Notes under the pieces: model-generated | Told to the model about the DNA's origin: nothing | Database searches by the model: none | The model's input: only the letters and a program-made list of their open reading frames with translations | DNA from: Hyphomicrobiales bacterium | GTDB lineage: Bacteria; Pseudomonadota; Alphaproteobacteria; Rhizobiales; Rhizobiaceae | Reading direction: 5' to 3' | Assembly (NCBI GenBank): GCA_900470195.1 | Contig: UEIJ01000001.1 | Span: 310,001-374,000 of the forward strand | DNA length: 64,000 bases | Shown: in pieces, positions 39,501-46,664 of the stretch | Numbering within the stretch: position 1 is the stretch's first letter | Layout of the letters: each line of letters starts with the position of its first letter | Program-made: the position numbers and the translations under genes

Positions 39501-39667
39501 TAGCAGATGTCGTGAAAGGCACGCTTGGAGAGAACGAACATGTGCAAGCTGCGATGGACTGGCTTCGTGAGGGCGAGAGCCAGATCAACCAGGCTGGCGA
39601 CAGGATCCAGCATATCCCGGACGATTTCGGGACGTGGGAACAGTATTTCGGAACCGATAAAATGTGA
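36563..39667 (+). CDS. Large putative internal virion protein (gp16-like position)
   Basis: 1034-aa protein, the largest in the window. Repeated short motifs open it (DMWDAFPNAP.., NDIWAAFPDDE). A glycine/alanine-rich hydrophobic segment (GDIAGMAGGVPDLIGALAGGAA, about 206-228) may insert into a membrane, and a second lies near residues 912-935. Long helices follow. No lytic transglycosylase motif is obvious. In T7-like phages the equivalent gene encodes the DNA-ejection tunnel protein. Confidence 0.68.
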   Translation: MADMWDAFPNAPTANASANDIWAAFPDDETASVQSSQTAGTAPVPAWDVRDETGVPGGAREPTAPKPTPGQRAIDISSGVLGAPVDTMNDILAAVGLPVSDAPLFGSRSIGSMMHAASGETEGRDIAERRPDLAQSSAPLGQRVYSSFLNTPDAKARYLTSQYGPENHGWYYLNDRFGNPTDRVVIRDESGNESLFNPPGIDAGDIAGMAGGVPDLIGALAGGAASIPAYAAGPVVGVPATALASSIGAQAVGETVGRLFPENREAEPSITNDVLPRASYEALIDTIMGTAMGGASSAVGAVTNKVRAPFAKSASEPMAVEFRAAADRLKERGYDINPLPSESGAGGFVPRMEGMLEKLPGSSEKLRQTRQAGDDAIARYQSDLTQGTDPAKVGREVTSELATQRKNLIIDRESALARADDSIAANETALLDRQGPIVGAEDAGQQMRSGLDNARQNFRTEANRLYEQARNAPGGRDAIVNMQPVRDQVSAIRDALPPEARRSVTVPTGLLDASGAPISRATTVGGGPSGEFTPQGLSRFLSGVDDIADTMTLDQARQMRTLVSDAMNDKTILPGVPERYLGQLRQSLTEAIDGSVNNVSDPQLRNTLSDANRFYRENVDQFSRKGVAEAYREPTQPGYVEDNQLVSRLLAGGGKPGVIRDMKRTLGEQSPEWAAARRSAIEQIFDSGRSPTLYGRKVVNVDGLVAKLNQMDDGAISELFGVKDAKQLRNLTADISNRSKYLDAEALSQNGTPNILSQLRAAAKADNQISIDYRKNVISPFLRGEDGSAAKLSAAELVPWLYRRASPEEANAVISKLPTSMRADVERGVVADIVENAISKGNGDISAVRRLITGDASPADSQDIARVLGVGKDAASRQQADRINVLLSPESRQALRDLALITAKRQERDATTSAIGGLAAGAAVTGIMSSPSAALKASLISRGLAEMVTSEPVRKWLTNTKQTKLSPVGKARLVSVTPALADVVKGTLGENEHVQAAMDWLREGESQINQAGDRIQHIPDDFGTWEQYFGTDKM

Positions 39668-39705
39668 TATCAATTCGGACGGGTGACAACGGGAGGGCTT
39701 ATGCC

Positions 39706-39978
39706 ATGACGCTGAGAAGCAAGGGCATATTCAGGCTGTGGGCAGTTCTGTCTGTATTTTGGGTTGGCTATGTGGCGTGGAATAGCGATCTCGCGTGCCC
39801 GTTACAGCTAATGGGCGTAGAAACGGGCGCCGGTCCATGGTGCCTGTATCAGAACGCGGAACCAGTCAAATATTATACCGGCTTGATCGGCAGAATGGTG
39901 ACGCCGCCCATCATATGTGCGGTGCTCATACTCGCGATTGGGTGGGTTTACTCAGGTTTCCGTAAGAGCGTTCACTGA
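39706..39978 (+). CDS. Small two-TM membrane protein
   Basis: 90 aa with two hydrophobic segments (about 6-24 and 62-83) separated by a Cys-containing loop. ATG 39706 has a GGGAGGG site, so it is preferred over GTG 39664. A holin or other lysis/superinfection function is conceivable from size and position but not shown. Confidence 0.65.
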   Translation: MTLRSKGIFRLWAVLSVFWVGYVAWNSDLACPLQLMGVETGAGPWCLYQNAEPVKYYTGLIGRMVTPPIICAVLILAIGWVYSGFRKSVH

Positions 39979-40128
39979 TAGAGGCGCGATGATTTGTAAG
40001 CCCCTATGAACATTAGGTATTTCTAATACTTAAACTATTGGTAATATTTTACTGGTGGGGCTTGAATGACTTCACGGCAATGCCCATTTTCCAAAAATTC
40101 GCACCTTTTTAAGGGGCGGATACAGTGC

Positions 40129-40159
40129 GACCCGGAGGTGTTAGCGCACCTTCCGGGTC
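40129..40159 (+). terminator. Hairpin after the virion operon
   Basis: Stem GACCCGGAGGTG / CACCT-TCCGGGTC with one bulged T and a 6-nt loop. It is not followed by a T-run. It lies in the 302-bp gap before kilA-N, which otherwise holds the operator below and no gene. Confidence 0.5.
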
Positions 40160-40182
40160 TAAATACCAACTTTGCGGCTGGT

Positions 40183-40220
40183 TAAGTGATCACTTAGGGG
40201 TTTAAATATGTACTAACCCC
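40183..40220. promoter_or_regulatory. Perfect palindrome and inverted repeat before kilA-N
   Basis: TAAGTGATCACTTA (40183-40196) is a perfect 14-bp palindrome. It is directly followed by GGGGTT (40197-40202) and AACCCC (40215-40220) flanking an AT-rich 12 bp. This looks like a repressor-controlled promoter for the KilA-N gene. Confidence 0.6.
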
Positions 40221-40280
40221 ACGTTGTCAAGGGAAAATCGTCCCCCGGCTGCATAAAGATATAAGGAAACCTTTATAACC

Positions 40281-41042
40281 ATGCAGCAGCATTTTGATCT
40301 AATCCCTCACGAAGCGGAGGGAGCAATCATCTATCAGCGCCCGAAGGACGGCTACATTAACGCTACGGCTATGTGCCAAGCCGCACATAAAAAGTGGAAC
40401 GACTACAGCCGACTGAATACTACTGGCGCATTCGTTCAAGAATTGAGCACCGAAACGGGAATTCCCGCAACGGAATTAATTCAATCACTTAGAGGCGGCG
40501 AACCATCGTTCCAAGGAACATGGGTTCACCCGCAAGTGGCTATTCATCTCGCTCAATGGCTGTCAGCCGCTTTTGCGGTCAAGGTTAGCAAGTGGGTCTA
40601 TGATTGGATGTCAGGCAAAGGCGCTCCGCGTAAAGCAGAGATGCCTTACCATCTCCGCCGCTACGTAGCTAATCAGCAAAATGTCCCAACTGGTCATTTT
40701 TCAATACTGACCGAACTTACCATGGCGCTCATCGCTCCCATGGAAGCGATGGGGTATACCTTGCCTGAGCATCTAGTGCCCGACATCTCTCACGGTCGCA
40801 TGTTTTGTAAGTGGCTGCGAGATCAGGGCATCGATACCGACGCGCTGCCGAAGTACTGGCACGTTTATGAGGATGGTCGCCGTGTTCAAGCAAAGGCGTA
40901 TCCAGAAACCCTGTTGGCGGCGTGGCGTAACCATTTCAGGTCCGAATGGCTGCCCAACCGCGCGATGGGCTACTTCCAAGGTCGGGACAACGAGGCTCTT
41001 CAATACCTCCCGAAGCTGCTTCCTTCCCCTCGAGCAGCGTAA
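40281..41042 (+). CDS. KilA-N domain protein
   Basis: 253-aa phage-type DNA-binding protein. The KilA-N domain spans about residues 18-115 (GYINATAMCQAA, then WVHPQVAIHLAQWLSAAFAVKVSKWV). A C-terminal domain of unknown role follows. Such proteins act as antirepressors or anti-host factors. It is monocistronic, with its own palindromic operator and a terminator right after it. Confidence 0.9.
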   Translation: MQQHFDLIPHEAEGAIIYQRPKDGYINATAMCQAAHKKWNDYSRLNTTGAFVQELSTETGIPATELIQSLRGGEPSFQGTWVHPQVAIHLAQWLSAAFAVKVSKWVYDWMSGKGAPRKAEMPYHLRRYVANQQNVPTGHFSILTELTMALIAPMEAMGYTLPEHLVPDISHGRMFCKWLRDQGIDTDALPKYWHVYEDGRRVQAKAYPETLLAAWRNHFRSEWLPNRAMGYFQGRDNEALQYLPKLLPSPRAA

Positions 41043-41047
41043 CGTTC

Positions 41048-41070
41048 AGCCCCGCTTCGGCGGGGCTTTT
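41048..41070 (+). terminator. Terminator of the KilA-N gene
   Basis: AGCCCCGC TTCG GCGGGGCT TTT: a stem closed by the very stable UUCG loop, 6 bp after the stop. Confidence 0.88.
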
Positions 41071-41200
41071 CCATTCTGGCGGCCTGTCCGGGATCAAACC
41101 AGCAAGATATGTTCGTTGACGTTTTGATCGCAAACTAGGATTGAATTAACGTTCTCATAGCATAAAGGTCAAACCATCGATCCATGGAAGGAGTGACTTT

Positions 41201-42034
41201 ATGGCTATGAATTCAACCATCGAATGGACCGATCATACCTTTAATCCCTGGACCGGTTGCACCAATATTAGCCCAGGCTGCGACAACTGCTATGCTGAGG
41301 CCTGGTCAAAACGATCGGGACACGTGAAATGGGGCAATTCGCCTCGAAAGCGCACAACCGAAGCCTATTGGAAAGCCCCTCACATCTGGCAACAGAAAGC
41401 TGCAGCTTTCGCAGCGCAGCACGCCCGGCGCCAACGTGTTTTTTGCGCTTCGTTGGCCGATGTGTTCGACAATCAAGTAGATCCCAGCTGGCGTGCCGAC
41501 CTTTTCCAGGTAATCCGTGATACGCCATCGCTCGACTGGCAGCTTTTGACAAAGCGTCCTCAGAACATTCGGAAGATGCTACCTGAAGATTGGGGAACCG
41601 TCGGCTATCCTAATGTTTGGCTCGGATTTACCGCAGAGGATCAAATCCGTTTTGACCAGAGAAAGCGTTTTCTTGCTGAAATTCCTGCGGCTGTGTGGTT
41701 CGTCTCTTACGAGCCGGCTATCGGCCCACTTCGGATTGCAGAGAGCGATCCAAAGCCCCATTGGTTAATATCGGGAGGCGAGAGCGGTCACAATGCCCGC
41801 CCGATGAACTGTCAATGGGCGCGAGACATCGTCGAAGATTGCAATAAATTCGGCGTTGCCGCTTTCCATAAGCAATGGGGAGCGTACGGCAACAACCCAA
41901 TGGTTTCTGAGCAGGGAATGACCGTCGCCGACGTTAAACTTGCTGATCCTTACGGAAAGGGTGGCGGCCTGCTCGACGGTAGATTGGTGCGAGAGTTTCC
42001 GAAAACGCGAGCGGCACTTGTCCACGCCGCGTAG
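41201..42034 (+). CDS. DUF5131 / phage Gp37-Gp68 three-Cys protein
   Basis: 277-aa protein. The signature is GCTNISPGCDNCYAEAW, in which three cysteines (C-x6-C-x2-C) resemble a metal or Fe-S site, followed by RVFCASLADVFD and WQLLTKRPQNI; the latter resembles a TIM-barrel. This family is the three-Cys partner of TcmP, encoded directly downstream. GGAAGGAG precedes ATG 41201. Function is not established. Confidence 0.9.
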   Translation: MAMNSTIEWTDHTFNPWTGCTNISPGCDNCYAEAWSKRSGHVKWGNSPRKRTTEAYWKAPHIWQQKAAAFAAQHARRQRVFCASLADVFDNQVDPSWRADLFQVIRDTPSLDWQLLTKRPQNIRKMLPEDWGTVGYPNVWLGFTAEDQIRFDQRKRFLAEIPAAVWFVSYEPAIGPLRIAESDPKPHWLISGGESGHNARPMNCQWARDIVEDCNKFGVAAFHKQWGAYGNNPMVSEQGMTVADVKLADPYGKGGGLLDGRLVREFPKTRAALVHAA

Positions 42035-42092
42035 ACATTGTTAGAATTCGGACAAATGTTTCTATAGCCTTAATTCTTGGGGGAGAGCTGCT

Positions 42093-43340
42093 ATAGCCGA
42101 GTTCGATTGGAGTAAAGGTAAACCGCCGCCACTGAAAGCGCATAGTGGCGCCAAGCTGAAACTCATTGAGCACTATCTCAGTTCGTACTTCGACGCAGTG
42201 GTGAGAAACCCCACAATTGAACGCTTACGCATCACATTGGTCGATGGATTTTGCGGAGGTGGCGCATTCGATCTAAAGGGAGAGCGCGTCGACGGAACTC
42301 CGTTTCTGCTACTTCAAGCGGTCGAGAATGCGGAGAAACGTCTCAACCAGAACAAAGATAAGAAGCTGATAATAGATGCCCAATTTCACTTCGTTGACGT
42401 CAAGAAAAGCGCGGTAGAACATCTCAGAGAAGAGCTCGCCAAGCGTGGTTATTTAAACCGAATTGGAAAAGACATATTTCTCCATAATGGAATGTTCGAA
42501 AAAGTCGTCGGGCAAATTCAGAATTCAATTGCCGAGCGTACTCGCAGAGGTGCTGGTCGATCTCTCTTTCTTCTCGATCAGAAGGGCTACACCGCCGCCC
42601 CTCTTGACGCCATACGATCCATTTTTAACCAATTTGAACGAGCTGAGTGCATACTCACATTCGCGGTTGACTGGCTTATAGATTACATGAGCGAGCGTCC
42701 GGAGTGGGCCGCCGGTGTTTCAAAACTTCAGCTTTCGCCCATCCAAATCAAAGAAGTTCTTGATTTAAAGAATGCGGGCGCCAATCGATACGCAATTCAA
42801 CATTTACTGCTTGATCATTTAAAGCAAAGCACGAACGCGCAATTCGCTACGCCCTTTTTTATTCGGAGCCAAGAGGCAAAGAAGAACCTTTGGCTCGTTC
42901 ATCTATCACAACACGCAAAAGCAAGAAACGTGATGGTGGACAGTCATTGGGCCGTTAAAAATCACTCGATACACCAGGGCTACGGCGGGCTAGAAATAAA
43001 CGGTTTTGACCCGCGCTATGATCCGAGCAACACTCCAGATTTCATGTTCGCTGAGCATGAACGCCAAATCATGCACAATCGCCTTCAGACAGACATTGCT
43101 CGCCGGATACGGGACACATACGGGCACGACCCCGTTCATTATGGAACGTTCATAAACGCGATCGCTAACGAAACGCCAGCTCGGCTATCCGATATAGATC
43201 ACGTTATCGCTACGCTGGCGGCGGAGCGCGAAATTCAAATAAGGAACCACAACGGAAACGAAAAGAGAGTTCTAAAACCAGCCCTCTCCGATCACATCAT
43301 GATCAACCGGCAAGATCGGTTTTCATTTCACATGCGTTAG
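42093..43340 (+). CDS. tcmP: Three-Cys-motif partner protein TcmP, with ATA start
   Basis: 415-aa protein. The N-terminus EFDWSKGKPPPLKAHSGAKLKLIEHYL is the typical TcmP start and continues into VDGFCGGGAF. The expected initiator ATG reads ATA (42093-42095), 5 bp after GGGGGAGAG. The only later in-frame start is GTG 42198, which would remove this conserved segment. It pairs with the DUF5131 gene 58 bp upstream and ends the element's coding region. Confidence 0.85.
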   Translation: MAEFDWSKGKPPPLKAHSGAKLKLIEHYLSSYFDAVVRNPTIERLRITLVDGFCGGGAFDLKGERVDGTPFLLLQAVENAEKRLNQNKDKKLIIDAQFHFVDVKKSAVEHLREELAKRGYLNRIGKDIFLHNGMFEKVVGQIQNSIAERTRRGAGRSLFLLDQKGYTAAPLDAIRSIFNQFERAECILTFAVDWLIDYMSERPEWAAGVSKLQLSPIQIKEVLDLKNAGANRYAIQHLLLDHLKQSTNAQFATPFFIRSQEAKKNLWLVHLSQHAKARNVMVDSHWAVKNHSIHQGYGGLEINGFDPRYDPSNTPDFMFAEHERQIMHNRLQTDIARRIRDTYGHDPVHYGTFINAIANETPARLSDIDHVIATLAAEREIQIRNHNGNEKRVLKPALSDHIMINRQDRFSFHMR

Positions 43341-43382
43341 TGAAGTGAGGATTTTTTGTGGATATGACATTCAGAACTTAAA

Positions 43383-43402
43383 TGTTGGTATTTTTGTTGG
43401 TA
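43383..43402. promoter_or_regulatory. Right integrase arm-type sites
   Basis: Two direct copies of TGTTGGTA (43383-43390, 43395-43402) are spaced 12 bp apart exactly as at the left end (22598, 22610). Both extend into GGTATAG at the second copy. Confidence 0.6.
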
Positions 43403-43464
43403 TAGACAAGGATGTAAGGTTAATTATATAAGCAAATTCAAGGGCTTAATAGAAAGATTTGCTG

Positions 43465-43549
43465 CCTCTTCTGGCACCATTTCCAAGTCTTCAGACCACT
43501 ACCAAGGTCCAGAAGCACCCCAAAAAGCCCGCGCAAGCGGGCTTTTTTG
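43465..43549. repeat. attR direct repeat
   Basis: 85-bp copy of 22460-22545, with one G missing in the acceptor-stem remnant (CTGG-CACC). It includes a second copy of the tRNA-Leu terminator at 43521-43548. The host sequence resumes at 43550 and bluB starts 66 bp later. Confidence 0.93.
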
Positions 43550-43615
43550 TTTCCGGATCAATGCCCACCGGGCCTCACGCGTTAACCCCGCAATTCCAAC
43601 AGTACCTGGCAGTCG

Positions 43616-44239
43616 ATGCAGTTTTCTCCTTCCGAACGCGCCGCTTTCTTTGAATTGCTGAAATGGCGGCGCGACGTCCGTCACTTCAGCGACAAAGCCG
43701 TAGACGATGGAATCATCGAGGCTTTGCGGGCAGCGATGGATTTAGCTCCATCCGTCGGTAACGCCCGCCCCTGGCGGGTGATTTCGGTCGAAACGGCTGC
43801 GAAACGCGCGGCAGTTCACGACATCTTTTTGGAAGCCAACCGGTCAGCCGCTGAGATCTATGACGACGCCCGGGCAGAGCATTACCGGAACCTGAAACTG
43901 GAAGGCATCAGCGTCGCACCCGTGCAGCTTGCCATTTTTACCGAAACCGCACCCGTCGAAGGGCATGGGCTCGGTCGGCAGTCCATGGCCGTTACCCTTG
44001 AGCACAGCACGGCAATGGCAGTCCAGAATCTCAATCTGGCGGCAAGATCGTTCGGGCTCGGCGTCGGCATGGTCTCAATTCTCGATCCACGCGCAATGGA
44101 AAAACTTTTCCAGACCCAACCCAGCTGGCGCTTCAGCCTCTATCTGTGCGTCGGCTGGCCAGCCGCCCATGACGATGTGCCGCTTCTCCACAAGAACGGC
44201 TGGCAGGAAAACAAGCCAACGGTCTGGCGGCGCGCCTGA
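43616..44239 (+). CDS. bluB: 5,6-dimethylbenzimidazole synthase
   Basis: 207-aa flavin-destructase of the nitroreductase fold. It converts FMNH2 into the lower ligand of vitamin B12. The family motifs WRRDVRHFS, MDLAPSVGNARPWR and GHGLGRQ are present. It is the first host gene after the element and does not appear interrupted. Confidence 0.9.
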   Translation: MQFSPSERAAFFELLKWRRDVRHFSDKAVDDGIIEALRAAMDLAPSVGNARPWRVISVETAAKRAAVHDIFLEANRSAAEIYDDARAEHYRNLKLEGISVAPVQLAIFTETAPVEGHGLGRQSMAVTLEHSTAMAVQNLNLAARSFGLGVGMVSILDPRAMEKLFQTQPSWRFSLYLCVGWPAAHDDVPLLHKNGWQENKPTVWRRA

Positions 44240-44354
44240 GCTTCCTCCCACAGTGCGTTGTCAACAGCCCGACGAATCGTGCCTATTGCGCTGTTCTCGC
44301 AATTGGCGGCACAATCCCGCCTGCTGTGCGCAAATATAATAACGGGGAGCGAAC

Positions 44355-45074
44355 ATGCGCCGAAAGGGCTTGCTGGAATTTGAAGGAAACAGAACGCTCT
44401 ATGGCCTGTTTCTGTTCTGTGCGGTCTGCGCCATTGCGGGCAGCGTGTTGAGCTACAATGGCGAGGATTCGGGCTGGCGCTGGCTGCATTATCTGACGAA
44501 GCCGACCGCAACCTTGCTGCTGCTCGCAGCCGTCCTTTGCGCCGGGCGCCCCAAATCGAAAACCTACGGCTTTGCCGTCGCATTTGGCCTGGCTTTCGCG
44601 GCACTCGGCGATTTTTTCCTGATGCTGCCAGGCGATTATTTCATGGCCGGCCTGATCTGCTTTCTCATCACCCATTGCGCCTATATCTATGCGCTTTGCC
44701 GGCATGCGCGCTTTGCCGCGCATAAGGGCGTTTTCGTCATTTTTGCTATCGCCGCCCTTGCCATCATAACGGGCCTGTGGTCGTCACTGCCGACGCCGAT
44801 GAAAATCCCCGTCATCATCTATGCCGCAGCCCTCGGCATCATGGCAGCACAGGCCATGAGCCGTGCGCTCGGCACAGAGCCGGAAACGCCACAGCGCTAC
44901 GCCGCCTGGCTTGCGGCCGCAGGCGGTCTTTTCTTCATGGCAAGCGACACGCTGCTTGCCTATGGACGGTTCAGCCTCGACATTCCGCTGAATGGCCTTT
45001 GGGTGCTGGCAACCTACTATGCCGCCCAATTCCTCTTTACCCGCTCGACGGAGGATTTTGCCTATGGCAGTTGA
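44355..45074 (+). CDS. YhhN-family membrane protein (lysoplasmalogenase-like)
   Basis: 239-aa protein with eight hydrophobic segments. The YhhN/TMEM86 family contains lysoplasmalogenases, marked here by SYNGEDSGWRWLHYLTKPTAT and ALGDFFLML. The first 10 or so residues are cytosolic. Its end overlaps the aldehyde dehydrogenase start by 11 bp, so they form an operon. Confidence 0.87.
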   Translation: MRRKGLLEFEGNRTLYGLFLFCAVCAIAGSVLSYNGEDSGWRWLHYLTKPTATLLLLAAVLCAGRPKSKTYGFAVAFGLAFAALGDFFLMLPGDYFMAGLICFLITHCAYIYALCRHARFAAHKGVFVIFAIAALAIITGLWSSLPTPMKIPVIIYAAALGIMAAQAMSRALGTEPETPQRYAAWLAAAGGLFFMASDTLLAYGRFSLDIPLNGLWVLATYYAAQFLFTRSTEDFAYGS

Positions 45075-46461
45075 AGAACAATCCTTGCAACTGTCATTTG
45101 AGCGCCTGCGTCACGCCTGGCTCGAGAACCGTCCCGCCTACGAGCAGCGTGTGGATGATCTGAAGCGGCTGCGCCACGCGCTTGAAAAGCGGCTCGATGA
45201 AATGGCGAAGGCCATCAGCGCGGATTTCGGCAACCGCTCGGTTCACGAAACGCTGCTCGGTGAGGCCAGCGTGGTCTTTGCCGAAATCGACGATGCGCTG
45301 CACAACCTCAAGCGCTGGATGAAACCGAAACGCCGCAAGGCCGGATGGAAAATGTGGCCTGCCAAGGCTGAAATCCGCTATGTCCCGCTCGGTGTGGTGG
45401 GGATCATCGCGCCGTGGAACTACCCCGTCAATCTGGCGCTGGCGCCGCTTGTCGCTGCAATCGCAGCCGGAAATCACGTTTTCCTGAAACCCTCCGAACA
45501 CACGCCGCGCACGGCGGAATTCCTGCAAAGCCTGCTTGCCGAAGTTTTCCCGGAGGACCGCATTGCCGTGGCGCTGGGCGATGCGTCGCTTTCCGCGCAG
45601 TTCGCATCGCTGCCATTCGACCATCTCTTTTTCACCGGCTCAACGGCTGTCGGGCGCAAGATCATGGCGGCGGCGGCGCCGAACCTGACGCCGGTGACGC
45701 TGGAACTTGGCGGCAAGTCGCCGGCCATCGTCAGCGAAAACGCCAACCTCAAACGCGCCGCCCGGGCAATCGCAACGGGAAAATTCTTCAATGCCGGACA
45801 AACCTGCATCGCACCGGACTACGTTCTGATCCATCACAGCCAGCGTGATGAATTCGTGAACCTTCTGCGCGCTGAAATGCAGGCACGCTACGGCGGTTCA
45901 TCGGCGGAAAAAGACCGCACCACGATCATCAGCGATGCTCAGGAAGCGCGGCTGTCGAGACTGCTGGCCGATGCCGCAAACAGGAGCGAAGCTGTCATTG
46001 AACTTCTCGCAGGCTCTGATCGGTCCCGGTCAATGACACCTGCGCTGGTGCTAGAACCTGCCGCCGACAGCGCAATCATGCAGGAGGAGATATTCGGCCC
46101 GCTTCTGCCGATCGTCAGTTACCGCCTGCTCGATGATGCGATCGGTTTCGTTCTGAAGCTCAACCGTCCGCTGGCGCTTTACTGTTTCAGCGACAACACC
46201 GCAGAAATCGAAATGATGCTCAGCCGCATTGTCGCGGGCGGTGTCTGCGTCAACGATACGCTCTACCAATTCGCCTGCCCCAACCTGCCGTTCGGCGGCG
46301 TGGGCGCCAGCGGCATGGGCCAGTATCACGGTCATGACGGTTTCCAGACCTTTTCCAAAGCGATGGCGGTCCTGACCAAATTTGCCCCGGCGCCGAGCGA
46401 TCTCATCAAGCCGCCTTATACCGGTCTCACCGACCGGCTCATCCGCTTCATTGCAAGATGA
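45064..46461 (+). CDS. Aldehyde dehydrogenase, coniferyl-aldehyde type
   Basis: 465-aa NAD(P)-dependent enzyme. Catalytic Cys is in FNAGQTCIAPD, the general base Glu in LELGGKSP, and GVVGIIAPWNYP and FTGSTAVGRK bind cofactor. It is closest in layout to coniferyl aldehyde dehydrogenase, with a C-terminal hydrophobic tail (LTDRLIRFIAR). Aldehydes released from plasmalogens could be substrates given the overlapping YhhN gene; this is inference. Confidence 0.92.
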   Translation: MAVEEQSLQLSFERLRHAWLENRPAYEQRVDDLKRLRHALEKRLDEMAKAISADFGNRSVHETLLGEASVVFAEIDDALHNLKRWMKPKRRKAGWKMWPAKAEIRYVPLGVVGIIAPWNYPVNLALAPLVAAIAAGNHVFLKPSEHTPRTAEFLQSLLAEVFPEDRIAVALGDASLSAQFASLPFDHLFFTGSTAVGRKIMAAAAPNLTPVTLELGGKSPAIVSENANLKRAARAIATGKFFNAGQTCIAPDYVLIHHSQRDEFVNLLRAEMQARYGGSSAEKDRTTIISDAQEARLSRLLADAANRSEAVIELLAGSDRSRSMTPALVLEPAADSAIMQEEIFGPLLPIVSYRLLDDAIGFVLKLNRPLALYCFSDNTAEIEMMLSRIVAGGVCVNDTLYQFACPNLPFGGVGASGMGQYHGHDGFQTFSKAMAVLTKFAPAPSDLIKPPYTGLTDRLIRFIAR

Positions 46462-46664
46462 GGCTTGGAACCCTATGCGCAATCTTTGCATTTAGACAAT
46501 AAGGTCGCCCAATTGTGTAGGGAATTGCTATTCAAACACGGCTGCGATCTGATTATATATACCGGGTCAGAGGAGCGCCACACCGGCCTATGCCGCGCCG
46601 GCCCATGCCACCCCGACCTATGTCGTAATCTTTCGGAACCGAATACCTGACAGGTGAAAAACGG

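Larger units (their letters stand above)
22460..43549. mobile_element. tRNA-Leu-integrated phage-like/satellite element
   Basis: About 21 kb bounded by an 86-bp and an 85-bp direct copy of the tRNA-Leu 3' end. A tyrosine integrase sits next to the tRNA. Genes for AlpA, a PrimPol-helicase, an HGGxSTG protein, ejection-type proteins and KilA-N follow. No large terminase, portal, capsid or tail gene is seen. The DNA is visibly more AT-rich than the host, mainly around 29900-30100 and 40000-40280. It is a phage satellite or a decayed prophage. Confidence 0.92.

Noticed and set aside
46560-46625. CGGCCTATGCC-type short tandem repeat before the EEP gene
   Set aside because: Only two to three degenerate copies; no function or element boundary can be supported.
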